Shown here: piece after piece, positions 36,757 through 45,384 of the stretch
Numbering within the stretch: position 1 is the first letter of the stretch
Layout of the letters: every line of letters starts with the position of its first letter
Assembly (NCBI RefSeq): GCF_005377625.1
Contig: NZ_CP040098.1
Span: forward strand, 1,054,001-1,118,000
Length of the DNA: 64,000 bases
From: Desulfoglaeba alkanexedens ALDC
GTDB lineage: Bacteria; Desulfobacterota; Syntrophobacteria; Syntrophobacterales; DSM-9756
Direction: 5' to 3'
Program-made: the position numbers and the translations under genes
The notes under the pieces: generated by a model
The model's database searches: none
Seen by the model: only the letters and a program-made list of their open reading frames with translations
What the model was told of the DNA's origin: nothing

Positions 36757-38232
36757 CTACTTCGAACGCGAATCCAGCCAGTCCTTCATTTCCCGAACGG
36801 TTTTCGACTGGTACCAGCGCCCGTTGTCGAAGACCCCGTAATCGGCCCCCATCATGGCCGAAGAAAAGCGGACGGAATTGCCGTAAAAGAGCCACTGCTC
36901 CACCCAAGCCTTCTCAACGGCCTCATCGAAGGGATTACCCCCGCTTCCAGGACCCTGAGCCAGACCCTTCTCCCAGGCGGTGGTCATGATCCCGGTGGCG
37001 GCCAGCGTCATGGCGTTGGTTTCCGCCAGCGTGTTTTCGAATCGCACCCAGTGTCCTTCCACCCAGGCCGCCCCGTGGCATCCCAGGCAGACCTGATGGA
37101 GCGCCCGGCGCCTCCGGTCCATCTCATCAGCTGATATGAGCCCTTCCTTCACCGGCTCTCCCGTAAGTTCCGTGGCGAGAGGCAAGCCCGCGCTGTTTCG
37201 AAGGACCGTCGTGTCGGCGGATTCCGGATGGGGATGTGCGTAGATCACGCCAAAGATCCGCCATGGCAAACGGTCGTTCATCCGGTGCGTCCGGGAAGCC
37301 ACCACCTGTTCGCCGTCAGTCACCAAAAGGCTCACATGGCAGGCGGCGCAGGTGGGCGCCGTGAAATCCTTACCCAACGTCCACGGGACGGCGGAAAAAT
37401 CCCACCGAGCGGAAAGGGATTCATAAAGATTGCCGTGCTTGCTCACCTGGTAGATCTTGGCGGCCGGAACGTCCGGCCCCCTATGGCACTGGCTGCAGGT
37501 GTGCGGCTTGCGGGCCACTTCGATGGAAAACTGGTGACGCGCATGGCAGGCGGCGCAGGAACCCAGACTCCCATCCGGGTTGACGCGCCCCACCCCTCTG
37601 TTGGGCCAACCGGAAAGCACGGGAAAGGTCATCTCCCCCAGGTCCGTCTCCCGAACGACGGTCCCCTTCACCTCAATTCTTGTTCCATGACAGGCGAGAC
37701 AGGAATCGGCGGCCGTCTGTTCGTTTTCGGGCGCTGCGTTCAACGCCTGCCCGTCGAAAGACTGGGTGCCGTTCACCGCAAGCGTCAATTGACCATAGAG
37801 GGAGTTGTTCACCAGGTTACCGTGGGCGTAAGCCATGAGGTTTTGTTGAAACTGGTCCGCTTCCTCCACATGGCAGGTGCGGCAGTCTTTCGGACTGACC
37901 ACCGTGTGGACTTCGTAGCCGTTGTGTTCAAACGTTCCGGGCTGGTCTCCGGCGTTGAGTGCATGGCATTCGGCGCAACCCACCGCAACCTCAGCCAGAG
38001 CTTCGGGCACGTTCGCGGCCGACACCTTTCGTGCAAGACCTTGAACGGCAAGTGCTTCACCAGTGGTCATTTGGGCATGGCGGCTTCGTTCCCAGTCGGC
38101 GACCACTCCCGGTGTCGCTTCCACGTGGCACGCGAGGCACTCTTCGGTGGCCGCGCTGATCGACGCGGCAGGCGATTCCACGGCCCATCCCACCGCGGTC
38201 AGCAGAACCAAGAGGCAGTAACACCGCTTCAC
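36757..38232 (-). CDS. Periplasmic octaheme cytochrome c (HAO-family-like)
   Basis: 491 residues with an N-terminal signal peptide ending about residue 25. Eight CXXCH sites are seen: CLACH, CAECH, CRTCH, CLACH, CAACH, CSQCH, CAACH and CLGCH. The segment YEVHTVVSPKDCRTCHVEEA and the C-terminal helix region resemble octaheme hydroxylamine-oxidoreductase-type proteins. Known homologues reduce nitrite, hydroxylamine or other small oxidants. I cannot confirm whether the cross-linking tyrosine is present. The GTG at 38232 has GGGAGGAA upstream. The region 36620-36756 after it holds no clear gene. Confidence 0.8.
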   Translation of the reverse strand: MKRCYCLLVLLTAVGWAVESPAASISAATEECLACHVEATPGVVADWERSRHAQMTTGEALAVQGLARKVSAANVPEALAEVAVGCAECHALNAGDQPGTFEHNGYEVHTVVSPKDCRTCHVEEADQFQQNLMAYAHGNLVNNSLYGQLTLAVNGTQSFDGQALNAAPENEQTAADSCLACHGTRIEVKGTVVRETDLGEMTFPVLSGWPNRGVGRVNPDGSLGSCAACHARHQFSIEVARKPHTCSQCHRGPDVPAAKIYQVSKHGNLYESLSARWDFSAVPWTLGKDFTAPTCAACHVSLLVTDGEQVVASRTHRMNDRLPWRIFGVIYAHPHPESADTTVLRNSAGLPLATELTGEPVKEGLISADEMDRRRRALHQVCLGCHGAAWVEGHWVRFENTLAETNAMTLAATGIMTTAWEKGLAQGPGSGGNPFDEAVEKAWVEQWLFYGNSVRFSSAMMGADYGVFDNGRWYQSKTVREMKDWLDSRSK

Positions 38233-38273
38233 CGGCTTCCTCCCTGTTACTGTTCCTTGCGTTGTCCGACCCG

Positions 38274-39074
38274 TCAACCCAGCGCCACGTCCAAGGTCAT
38301 CATGACCGCGAATCCCACCAGGCAGCTCACGGAGGCTAGATCCGCATGTCCGCTCCGCTGAGACTCCGGGATCACTTCTTCCACCACCACAAAGATCATA
38401 GCTCCCGCCGCAAAGCTCAATGCGTACGGAAGGATCGCCTTGGAGGCAAGGACGATGAGGGCGCCGGCCACACCGGCCACGGGTTCCACCACGCCTGAAA
38501 GCTGGCCGTACCAGAAAGCCTTGATCCGGGACAACCCTTCACGGCGGAGCGGCACGGAGACCGCCAGTCCCTCGGGGAAGTTCTGGATGCCGATGCCCAG
38601 GGCCAAGGCTACAGCTCCATCCAAGGTCGCTCCCGGAAGATCTGAGGCCGCCGCCCCGAAAGCCACCCCTACCGCCAGTCCTTCCGGAATGTTGTGGAGG
38701 GTGATGGCCAACACCAGGAGGACCGACCGGCGCCAGGGCGTTGGTATCCCCTCCGCCTCCTCCATAGGGAAGCCCAGGTGCAGATGCGGCAGCACCGCAT
38801 CGATGGCCCTGAGGGCGAGTCCGCCGGCGAGGAAGCCCACGGCCACCGGAAGCCACGCCGGGAGCGTCCCCTCTTCGGCCATAGTGAGGGCCGGTGCCAG
38901 AAGAGACCAGTAGCTGGCCGCGATCATCACACCGCCGGCAAAGCCCAGCATGCCGTCCAGCACCCACTGCGGCATCCGGCGGGTGAGGAAAACGGCCGAA
39001 GCGCCCAAGGCGGTTAAAAACCACGTGAAAAGGGTGGCCGCCAGAGCTTGAAGCCCGGGATGCCAGGTTTCCAT
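38274..39074 (-). CDS. ZIP-family metal transporter
   Basis: 266 residues, eight membrane helices. The signature [14 protein letters not shown] (about residues 143-156) and its partner [13 protein letters not shown] supply the metal-binding His/Asn/Glu set. The family imports zinc, iron or manganese; the metal cannot be inferred. The ATG at 39074 removes a polar extension of 27 residues. It ends 41 bp before the octaheme cytochrome start. Confidence 0.92.
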   Translation of the reverse strand: METWHPGLQALAATLFTWFLTALGASAVFLTRRMPQWVLDGMLGFAGGVMIAASYWSLLAPALTMAEEGTLPAWLPVAVGFLAGGLALRAIDAVLPHLHLGFPMEEAEGIPTPWRRSVLLVLAITLHNIPEGLAVGVAFGAAASDLPGATLDGAVALALGIGIQNFPEGLAVSVPLRREGLSRIKAFWYGQLSGVVEPVAGVAGALIVLASKAILPYALSFAAGAMIFVVVEEVIPESQRSGHADLASVSCLVGFAVMMTLDVALG

Positions 39075-39100
39075 AGACTTGCCCGCCCCACCGCTACCGC

Positions 39101-39646
39101 TCAGGCAAAAGGTCCGGCGCCATCGAGCCTCGCGCCGCTCTTTTCCATGTACCACCCCTGCGGGTCGGAGTAATAGTACTTGAGGTCTTCGAGGACCGCC
39201 CGGTGCTCTCGATCTTCTGCGGCGAGCCGTTCGAAAAACGCCCTCTGTTCCGGATCTTCAGACGCCTTCCGCTTTTCCTCAAACAGGCGAATGCACGCTT
39301 CTTCCAACTGCACCCCGGTATCCAGCGCCATCACCTCGTCGGAGCAAGCTCCGGCCAGGTCGGGTTGAACCACCTTGATACGCTTGTAGAGCGCTTTCAG
39401 CGCCTGTTCCTCGGCCGGAATGTAGCGGCAGGCATTCGACCAATCGGAACCTTTCTTCAGATCTTCGTACATTTCCTGGAGATAGCGGATATGTTCAATC
39501 TCGGCGTTCATGAGCAGGCCGAGAGTTTCCCGGCCGACCTGATCGGAACAGCCTTGCATCGCTTCTTCATAGAGTTTCTTCTTCTTTTCCTTGATGTCCA
39601 GAGCCTGGCAGAACATATCCAGGAGTTCCTCACGGGAAAGAGCCAT
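39101..39646 (-). CDS. Ferritin-like/rubrerythrin-type di-iron protein
   Basis: 181 residues in two helical pairs: [20 protein letters not shown] and [20 protein letters not shown] hold the ExxH metal motifs. No rubredoxin domain is present. Related proteins act as peroxidases or in iron handling. GGAGGAAG precedes the ATG at 39646. It is 224 bp after ferritin on the same strand. Confidence 0.8.
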   Translation of the reverse strand: MALSREELLDMFCQALDIKEKKKKLYEEAMQGCSDQVGRETLGLLMNAEIEHIRYLQEMYEDLKKGSDWSNACRYIPAEEQALKALYKRIKVVQPDLAGACSDEVMALDTGVQLEEACIRLFEEKRKASEDPEQRAFFERLAAEDREHRAVLEDLKYYYSDPQGWYMEKSGARLDGAGPFA

Positions 39647-39870
39647 GGACAGCTTCCTCCAACGCCACACGTTGCTTCGATTCAAACCATCCGATGCCGG
39701 CCAAGGGTCGGCTCACCGGCGTCTCGGCGTTTCTCGACGGATTCCGGCCATCTTCAGGTTTCAAGGTTGCATTGGCCATCACGGGACTCCGAGCACGCCG
39801 CGATGGACCGCTTTGCGGAGTGCCGCGGGCACCTGTCGAATCGTGTGCCCGCGGTCATGAGGAATCCGCT

Positions 39871-40404
39871 TCAGTTGGCCGCGGCGGCCACGAGCGTACT
39901 GCCGGGAGGTAAGGTAAAGATGCGCTGGCCCAGTTCCCGATCCAGCATGAAGAGCCCCCCTTGCGCCTCGCCCATCAGCTTGATCTTCTGGACGATTTCA
40001 TTGGCGCTGGCTTCCTCTTCCACCTGCTCGGCCACAAACCACTGGAGAAAATGGTTGCTGGCGTGGTCCTTTTCTGCAATGGCCAGATCCACCAGATCGT
40101 TGATGAGACCCGTCACCATCTGTTCGTGCTTGAAAGCATCCTCAAACGCTTCGAGCGGAGAAGACCAGGCGGTCTTCGGGTTCTTGATCGCGGCCAGCGC
40201 CACCCGCCCGCCGCGTTCGTTGATAAATTTGTAAAACTTCATCGCATGGGTGAGCTCTTCCAGGGCTTGCACCTCCATCCAGCGCGCGAAGCCCGTGAGG
40301 TTCACTTCGTTGAAGTAGGCGGCCATGGAAAGGTAGAGGTAGGAGGAATAGAATTCTGCATTCACTTGATCGTTCAGAGCCTTTTCCATTCGATCGCTCA
40401 GCAT
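39871..40404 (-). CDS. Bacterial non-heme ferritin
   Basis: 177 residues. [20 protein letters not shown] (residues 3-22), [20 protein letters not shown] with the ferroxidase Glu/His ligands, and [20 protein letters not shown] are typical. It forms a 24-mer iron store and oxidises Fe2+ with peroxide or O2. The C-terminal third, from about residue 160, is short and alanine-rich. It starts only 3 bp after the superoxide reductase gene. Confidence 0.94.
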   Translation of the reverse strand: MLSDRMEKALNDQVNAEFYSSYLYLSMAAYFNEVNLTGFARWMEVQALEELTHAMKFYKFINERGGRVALAAIKNPKTAWSSPLEAFEDAFKHEQMVTGLINDLVDLAIAEKDHASNHFLQWFVAEQVEEEASANEIVQKIKLMGEAQGGLFMLDRELGQRIFTLPPGSTLVAAAAN

Positions 40405-40407
40405 CGC

Positions 40408-40782
40408 TTACCCTTTCCAGAGCCCGTGGAGATTGCAGTATTCCCGGGCGGTGACCTTTTCGGCCTTTACGCAGAAGTCCGCTTCGGGCTTATCCCCCGG
40501 CTTGAGAAACTTGAAATAAGAAATACCGTCGGCCATGAGTTCGATCCACTGGATGTAGTGTTTCTCCTCCATAGGATGCGCCACAGAGCCCACCTTCACC
40601 CTGTAGCCGTCGGAGATCTTTTCCACCACCGGCACGTGCTTTTCCTTGGCCGCATCCACCGTGTTTGCCTTGAGAAGCTTCATGGCTTCACCGCAGCACA
40701 CCAGTTCCCCCTCGCCGCCGAAAAGGACTTCCACGATGTTTCCACATACGTCGCATTTGTAAACCTCAAACCTTTGCCTCAT
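40408..40782 (-). CDS. dfx: Desulfoferrodoxin (superoxide reductase)
   Basis: 124 residues. An N-terminal desulforedoxin-like Fe(Cys)4 site (YKCDVCGNI, then CCGEAM) and a C-terminal catalytic Fe(His)4Cys site ([22 protein letters not shown], and [10 protein letters not shown]) are complete, so this is a 2Fe desulfoferrodoxin. It reduces superoxide to peroxide without making O2, using rubredoxin. It lies between tpx and ferritin in one operon-like run. Confidence 0.95.
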   Translation of the reverse strand: MRQRFEVYKCDVCGNIVEVLFGGEGELVCCGEAMKLLKANTVDAAKEKHVPVVEKISDGYRVKVGSVAHPMEEKHYIQWIELMADGISYFKFLKPGDKPEADFCVKAEKVTAREYCNLHGLWKG

Positions 40783-40860
40783 GATCGTCTTCCTCCTTTA
40801 GCGGTTGGACATTCGAGAAGGCATCAGACCGCCGACGCCTCCCATGGTCGCAGCACCGAA

Positions 40861-41376
40861 CTACAGGCAAGCCTTGACGGCCTTCAACACGGACTCGTAG
40901 TCCGGTTCGCTGGCGATTTCCTTGACGAGTTGCACGTGCCGAACAACGCCCTCGCGATCCACCACGAAAACGGCCCGGGCCAACAGCCGGAGTTCCTTGA
41001 TCAGCACTCCGTAGGCCATGCCGAAGGCCGCATCTCGGTGATCCGAAAGCGTCGTGACTCGCGTTACCCCGGCGGCACCGCACCAGCGCTTCTGGGCGAA
41101 TGGGAGATCCATGCTTATGGTGAGAATCGCCACGTCATCGCCCAAGTTGGCCGCTTCTTGGTTGAAGCGCCGGGTCTCCATGTCACAAACCGGCGTGTCG
41201 AGAGAGGGTACCGAGCTCAGAACGATCACCTTGCCTCGGTACGAGGAGAGTGTTACGGGTTGGAGGTCATTTGAAAGGGCTTCAAAGTCCGGAGCCGCCT
41301 CGCCTTCCTTCACTTCATTTCCCACCAACGTGAGAGGCGCTCCCTTCATCGTCACCGCACCGTGCCGCTCTGCCAT
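40861..41376 (-). CDS. tpx: Thiol peroxidase Tpx
   Basis: 171 residues. The peroxidatic cysteine is in PSLDTPVCDMETRRFNQEA and the resolving cysteine in AQKRWCGAAGV, the atypical 2-Cys arrangement of Tpx. It uses thioredoxin to reduce peroxides. The ATG at 41376 follows AAGGAGCG; a longer open frame upstream to 41550 has no better start. First gene of the tpx-dfx-ftn run. Confidence 0.95.
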   Translation of the reverse strand: MAERHGAVTMKGAPLTLVGNEVKEGEAAPDFEALSNDLQPVTLSSYRGKVIVLSSVPSLDTPVCDMETRRFNQEAANLGDDVAILTISMDLPFAQKRWCGAAGVTRVTTLSDHRDAAFGMAYGVLIKELRLLARAVFVVDREGVVRHVQLVKEIASEPDYESVLKAVKACL

Positions 41377-41819
41377 GCTCGCTCCTTGAACAAGGTTGGG
41401 TCGGGCCGGAAAAACGAATGACTCGGAAGATGTTGCTGAAATATTTTTAACTCTAAGCCCCAATATCTTCGAGGTCAAGATGCCCCGGGATCGCCGGGCG
41501 GCGAGCGGGTCGGAAGGCGTGTGCAGATGCAGCGAGCGGGTGCAAATCAACCGCTCGCCTGCCGCATGACGTCGGCGGCGCGGTCTGAGTCGTGTTCCAG
41601 TTCAACCTGTGACAGGTGCTCAGCGGCTCGGTCAGCTCAAGCAGCGGTGGAGGCCTCCAAACACCATGGCCGCATGTTCCTGAAAATGCTCGGCGGTCTT
41701 AAGCTTGGCGAAGCTATCCGTCGCCGGCGGCGTGGAAAGTCCACCGGCATCGTCTTTAAACCTCGGGAAACGGCGTCATTCCCCAACCGGCCTCACTCCC
41801 CGCCGACCAGAACCTTGAT

Positions 41820-42166
41820 AGCGTTCTAAAGTGGAGACGGGTGCAGATCTTTTGCTTCTTGTTCCCAAGCTCCAGCTTGGGAACACAACTGTGCAGAAGC
41901 TCCAGCTTCGGTGAGGCCGTTCCCAAGCCAAAGCTTGGGAACGAGGGGATAGACCACTTCGAGATCCTGGCGAACTCCCTAGAAAGACAGCGCGTTTCAG
42001 CTGTAGCAGGAGGGAAGCTGGAGCTTCCCGGGCGGGGCGTTCCCAAGCTGGAGCTTGGGAACGAGGGAAAAAAAATCCCCCTCTCCCCCCTCTCCTTAAT
42101 CCCCTCCCACCAGGGGAGGGGAAATAGAATTTGGCATCAAATATTAGGTCTATTATTTTCTACGCT
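41820..42166. mobile_element. MITE-like composite repeat inserted in the 3' end of yjbQ
   Basis: A 347-bp element running from AGCGTTCTAAAG to TTTTCTACGCT. The 14-bp sequence ACCAGAACCTTGAT occurs exactly at 41806-41819 and again at 42167-42180, flanking it. Inside are three GTTCCCAAG palindromes (41861, 41928, 42038), the CCACTTCGAGATCCTGG block and a CCCCTCCCC hairpin. On the minus strand its last bases supply the stop codon of yjbQ. No transposase is encoded. Together with the repeats and DNA of unknown function it makes up the gene-free gap 41377-42159; in 41500-41800 I see nothing recognisable. Confidence 0.85.
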
Positions 42167-42558
42167 ACCAGAACCTTGATGCGCACCTTTCGGGTCCTCG
42201 GCCCATCGAATTCACAAAGAAAGATCCGCTGCCAGGTTCCAAGAAGCGGACGACCGTTTTCCACGATCACCTGAACCGAGGTACCGATAAGCGATGTCTT
42301 GATGTGCGCGGCCGCATTTCCTTCCACATGCTTGTAGCCGGCACGCCAAGGAACCAGCCGTTCCAGGGAATCGATCACGTCTTCCATCACCGCAGGGTCC
42401 GCCCCTTCGTTAATGGTGATTGCCGCGGTGGTATGCGGCACGTAAATCAGGCAGACGCCCTCTTTCACGCCTCGTTCCTGAATCTTCCTGGAAACCATAT
42501 CGGTGATGTCGACGGCCCCGCTGTGAGCGGTAGTCGTCACTTGAAGGATATCCAGCAC
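42160..42558 (-). CDS. YjbQ/UPF0047 protein
   Basis: 132 residues of the secondary thiamine-phosphate-synthase-like family, with HTTAAITINEGADPAVMEDV (about residues 42-61), GNAAAHIKTSLIG and GTWQRIFLCEFDGPR. Weak thiamine-phosphate synthesis has been shown for relatives; the true role is unclear. The C-terminus was changed by a repeat insertion: before it the protein probably ended KVLVGGE, now it ends KVLVA. Confidence 0.9.
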   Translation of the reverse strand: MLDILQVTTTAHSGAVDITDMVSRKIQERGVKEGVCLIYVPHTTAAITINEGADPAVMEDVIDSLERLVPWRAGYKHVEGNAAAHIKTSLIGTSVQVIVENGRPLLGTWQRIFLCEFDGPRTRKVRIKVLVA

Positions 42559-42628
42559 GATGACCTCCTCTTATCGATTCGCCGGTATCAGCCAACACAT
42601 CCCGGCTTCCGGACCGCCATCTCAGCCA

Positions 42629-43909
42629 TCACCGGGAAAAGCCCCGCGGCAGGATGATACCGGACTCCGTTCGTTCCAGGACCAACTGGCCCTCACCCTC
42701 ACCTTCACCTTCACCCATACATTCGTCCTCCAAGCATCCCACTTCCTCCCCGAAATGCAAGACCAAAGCCGTCTCTACGATGAGCCTCAGCAGCTTGTTG
42801 TCGCTGGGGCGGGAAGCGTGCCGCACGTAACGAGCCAGAGCCAAGGCATCCGAAGCTTTCTCCAAATCGCCGCGAAGCCTCCAGTAGAGGGCCACTTCCT
42901 CGAGGTGCACTTCGACCACTCGAGCTTTCCCCCCGCCGAATAACACATCCGTCGCCCTGGCAATGATCCCGTCCACAAGCTCGTTCTGTACCTCTTCCGA
43001 GACGATAAGAACCGAATTATCGACGGCTTTTATCTCGTTCCAGAAGGGCTCAACGGTGTCGCGGTCAAAAGCGGTCGAGTAGACCCCTAAAGGCAACAGT
43101 CTCTTGGTGTTACTAAAGAGCGTGCTCACCTCCGGCAATCGGTCTTCGAGGTCCCTTGTCATCTCCCCAACGAACGTGTCCTCTTCCGAGGAAACCCGGT
43201 AAGGTTTGAGAAGCCTTTGCAGCTGGATTCCATGATCGCCCTGCATGACGTCCGGCCTCAGGTCCATGGCATCGAACAGGAAGCGACTCCCATGAGAAAC
43301 GGGAATGGGCACAGGCAGTCCGTGACCGGAACCTTCAAGACCTCGAATCAATTCTCTGTACCCTTTCCGAGAACCTTCCACAACCTGGACGTATTCGATC
43401 AAGCAAGGACTCGACAGCAGGACGGTGCCCAGCATCCAGACGTTCGAATCAGGCAACGGAGCTCGCACCAACACGAACAAAGAACCCCGAGGGGTAGCGG
43501 CCAGGTACGCTTCGGGCCGGCGCTTTTCGCCGGGTACCAGGACGACCGGCCGCTGTCCCGCCTCTTCCGACCCCGTCGCAAGCTTCCCGAAACCCCGCTG
43601 CCGGAACCGGTATTCCGCCTGCTTCATCACCCGCAGACATTGCCCCCCGCTCACCAGGTCCCTTAAAGCCAGGTGGACCCGGAATCCTACAGCCGTTCCC
43701 TCCTGGCTCAACCGGTCCACAAGCGCGGCCACCATGGCTTCACGTCCCGCCAGGATCTGTCGCAACGTGAGAAGGTAGTTGTCGAGACTCCGTCCCTCCG
43801 GATCCTGCACCCGAAGGCGATCCAGAAGCATCTCCAGTTCCTGCTGCTCCGGTTCCGAAAGATCGATGGTTCGCTTCTTAGGTTTGTTGGATTTCGATTT
43901 CCGAGTCAT
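42629..43909 (-). CDS. Conserved protein of unknown function
   Basis: 426 residues from the ATG at 43909 (a TTG at 43927 is possible). A basic start, MTRKSKSNKPKKRTIDLSEP, is followed by alternating helical and beta segments, with a very acidic Glu-Gly run near residue 400 (EGEGEGEGEG). No named motif. A weak terminator-like hairpin lies before it (43936-43962) and a gene remnant beyond that. Confidence 0.6.
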   Translation of the reverse strand: MTRKSKSNKPKKRTIDLSEPEQQELEMLLDRLRVQDPEGRSLDNYLLTLRQILAGREAMVAALVDRLSQEGTAVGFRVHLALRDLVSGGQCLRVMKQAEYRFRQRGFGKLATGSEEAGQRPVVLVPGEKRRPEAYLAATPRGSLFVLVRAPLPDSNVWMLGTVLLSSPCLIEYVQVVEGSRKGYRELIRGLEGSGHGLPVPIPVSHGSRFLFDAMDLRPDVMQGDHGIQLQRLLKPYRVSSEEDTFVGEMTRDLEDRLPEVSTLFSNTKRLLPLGVYSTAFDRDTVEPFWNEIKAVDNSVLIVSEEVQNELVDGIIARATDVLFGGGKARVVEVHLEEVALYWRLRGDLEKASDALALARYVRHASRPSDNKLLRLIVETALVLHFGEEVGCLEDECMGEGEGEGEGQLVLERTESGIILPRGFSR

Positions 43910-43987
43910 GATCTTCTTGTACTCCAAAAAGAAAACCCCAGAACCTGCAGGAGCTTCCGGGGCTTCGAAGTCAGGAGCGAGCCGGTT

Positions 43988-44041
43988 CTATGCGCCTTCC
44001 TTGGGCTCGATGATGAGCGAATCCGCCACCAGCTCCCTTTT
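43988..44041 (-). pseudogene. Orphan 3' end of a gene cut by a repeat block
   Basis: On the minus strand 17 codons read KRELVADSLIIEPKEGA then a TAG at 43990. Codon use is like neighbouring genes. Just 5' of it the GTTCCCAAG repeat block (44049-44449) begins, so the beginning of the gene is lost or moved. Identity of the gene unknown. Confidence 0.4.
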
Positions 44042-44048
44042 GCTTCTT

Positions 44049-44449
44049 GTTCCCAAGCTCCAGCTTGGGAACGAGAGGAATTCTATTTCCCCTCCCCTTG
44101 TGGGAGGGGATTAAGGGGAGGGGAATGTAACTCATTGACCTTCATTGCTTTTATCACCCTCACCCCAACCCTCTCCCATCAAGGGAGAGGGGGATTCCCC
44201 ACGTTCCCAAGCTCTGGCTTGGGAACAAGGTGGAATTCTATTTCCCCTCCCCTTGTGGGAGGGGATTAAGGGGAGGGGAATGTAACTCATTGATCTTCAT
44301 TGCTTTTATCACCCTCACCCCAACCCTCTCCCATCAAGGGAGAGGGGGTTTCCCCTCCCCTTGTGGGAGGGGATTAAGGGGAGGGGGGAGAGGGGGATTT
44401 TTTTGACCTTCTTTAACCTTTTTGCTTAAGGTCTCCACTTTAGAACGCT
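44049..44449. mobile_element. Repeat-rich block with one MITE-type end
   Basis: Fills the gene-free gap 43910-44472. It contains GTTCCCAAG palindromes (44049, 44203), and several copies of CCCCTCCCCTTGTGGGAGGGG and CACCCTCACCCCAACCCTC units followed by CTCCCATCAAGGGAGAGG. Its right end is CACTTTAGAACGCT at 44436-44449, the same end as other copies in inverse orientation. The opposite end is missing. Confidence 0.75.
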
Positions 44450-44472
44450 ACCAATGACTTTGCAGACACAGT

Positions 44473-45333
44473 CTAGTACTCACCGGGGAGCGTCGAAAGC
44501 TTCGCCATGGAAAAGACGGGGCCGTCCTTACAGACGTATTCGGGCCCGATGTTGCATCGCCCGCACATCCCGATCCCGCACTTCATCCGCATCTCCAGGC
44601 TGGTAATGATCCGCTCCGGCGGGAAGCCCAGTTCCGCCAACACCGGCAAGGTGAACTTGATCATGATGGGCGGACCGCACACGATGGCGAAGGCGTTTTC
44701 CGAACCGGGCGCCTTTTCCTTGGTGACCGCCGGCACGAACCCCACGTTGTATTTCCAGTCGGGATCGTCGGTGGCGTCCACGGTGATGTGCATGGTGATG
44801 TCGTCCCGCTGTTCCCAGGCCACCAGCTCGTCCTTGTAGAGCAGGAGTCCCGGGTTCCGCGCACCGTAAACCACCGTAATGTCGCCGAAACGGGACCGGT
44901 TTTCCGAGTGCAGCATGTAGACGATGGATGAACGCAGCGTGGTGAAGGCGAAACCACCGCCGATGATCACCACGTTCTTTCCCTTCATCTCATCCCAAGG
45001 ATACCAGTTTCCCAGCGGCCCCCGGACACCCATGATTTCCCCGGCCTTCATGTTGTGCAGGTGAGTGGTCACCTTGCCCACGCGGTTCACCGTGAAAAGC
45101 AGGTACCCCTTCTCCGTGGGAGAAGACGCGATGCCGATGGGTACCTCGCCCTGGCCGGCCACGGAAAGCTCCGCGAACTGACCCGGTATGTATTGAAACG
45201 CCGCCTCGTCTTCCGAACGGAGAAAGACAAGCTTAAAGGTTTTCAGGTTACGATCTTCCGTTTCGGTCACGATCGCTTCGATCCGGACCGGGCTGGGTCG
45301 ATACGGGTTGATCACAGGATACCTCCCAAACAC
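44473..45333 (-). CDS. FlxA-like FAD/NAD-binding oxidoreductase subunit
   Basis: 286 residues of the ferredoxin-NADP reductase type seen in sulfite reductase beta (AsrB), hydrogenase gamma and FlxA. The FAD domain ends near residue 110 (GVRGPLGNWYPW), the NAD domain starts at VVIIGGGFAFTTLRSSI, and the C-terminal CGIGMCGRCNIGPEYVC binds a [2Fe-2S] cluster. Proposed role in Flx complexes: NADH oxidation. Last gene of the hdrA-flxDCBA run; the next element is a repeat block. Confidence 0.85.
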   Translation of the reverse strand: MFGRYPVINPYRPSPVRIEAIVTETEDRNLKTFKLVFLRSEDEAAFQYIPGQFAELSVAGQGEVPIGIASSPTEKGYLLFTVNRVGKVTTHLHNMKAGEIMGVRGPLGNWYPWDEMKGKNVVIIGGGFAFTTLRSSIVYMLHSENRSRFGDITVVYGARNPGLLLYKDELVAWEQRDDITMHITVDATDDPDWKYNVGFVPAVTKEKAPGSENAFAIVCGPPIMIKFTLPVLAELGFPPERIITSLEMRMKCGIGMCGRCNIGPEYVCKDGPVFSMAKLSTLPGEY

Positions 45334-45384
45334 GTTATGGAAAAGACCGTTGTCTCATGGCCGAACCGCTCTGGAATCGGACCG

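Noticed and set aside
41521-41829. 102-residue plus frame upstream of tpx
   Set aside because: No ribosome site or conserved motif; ends at the repeat element boundary.
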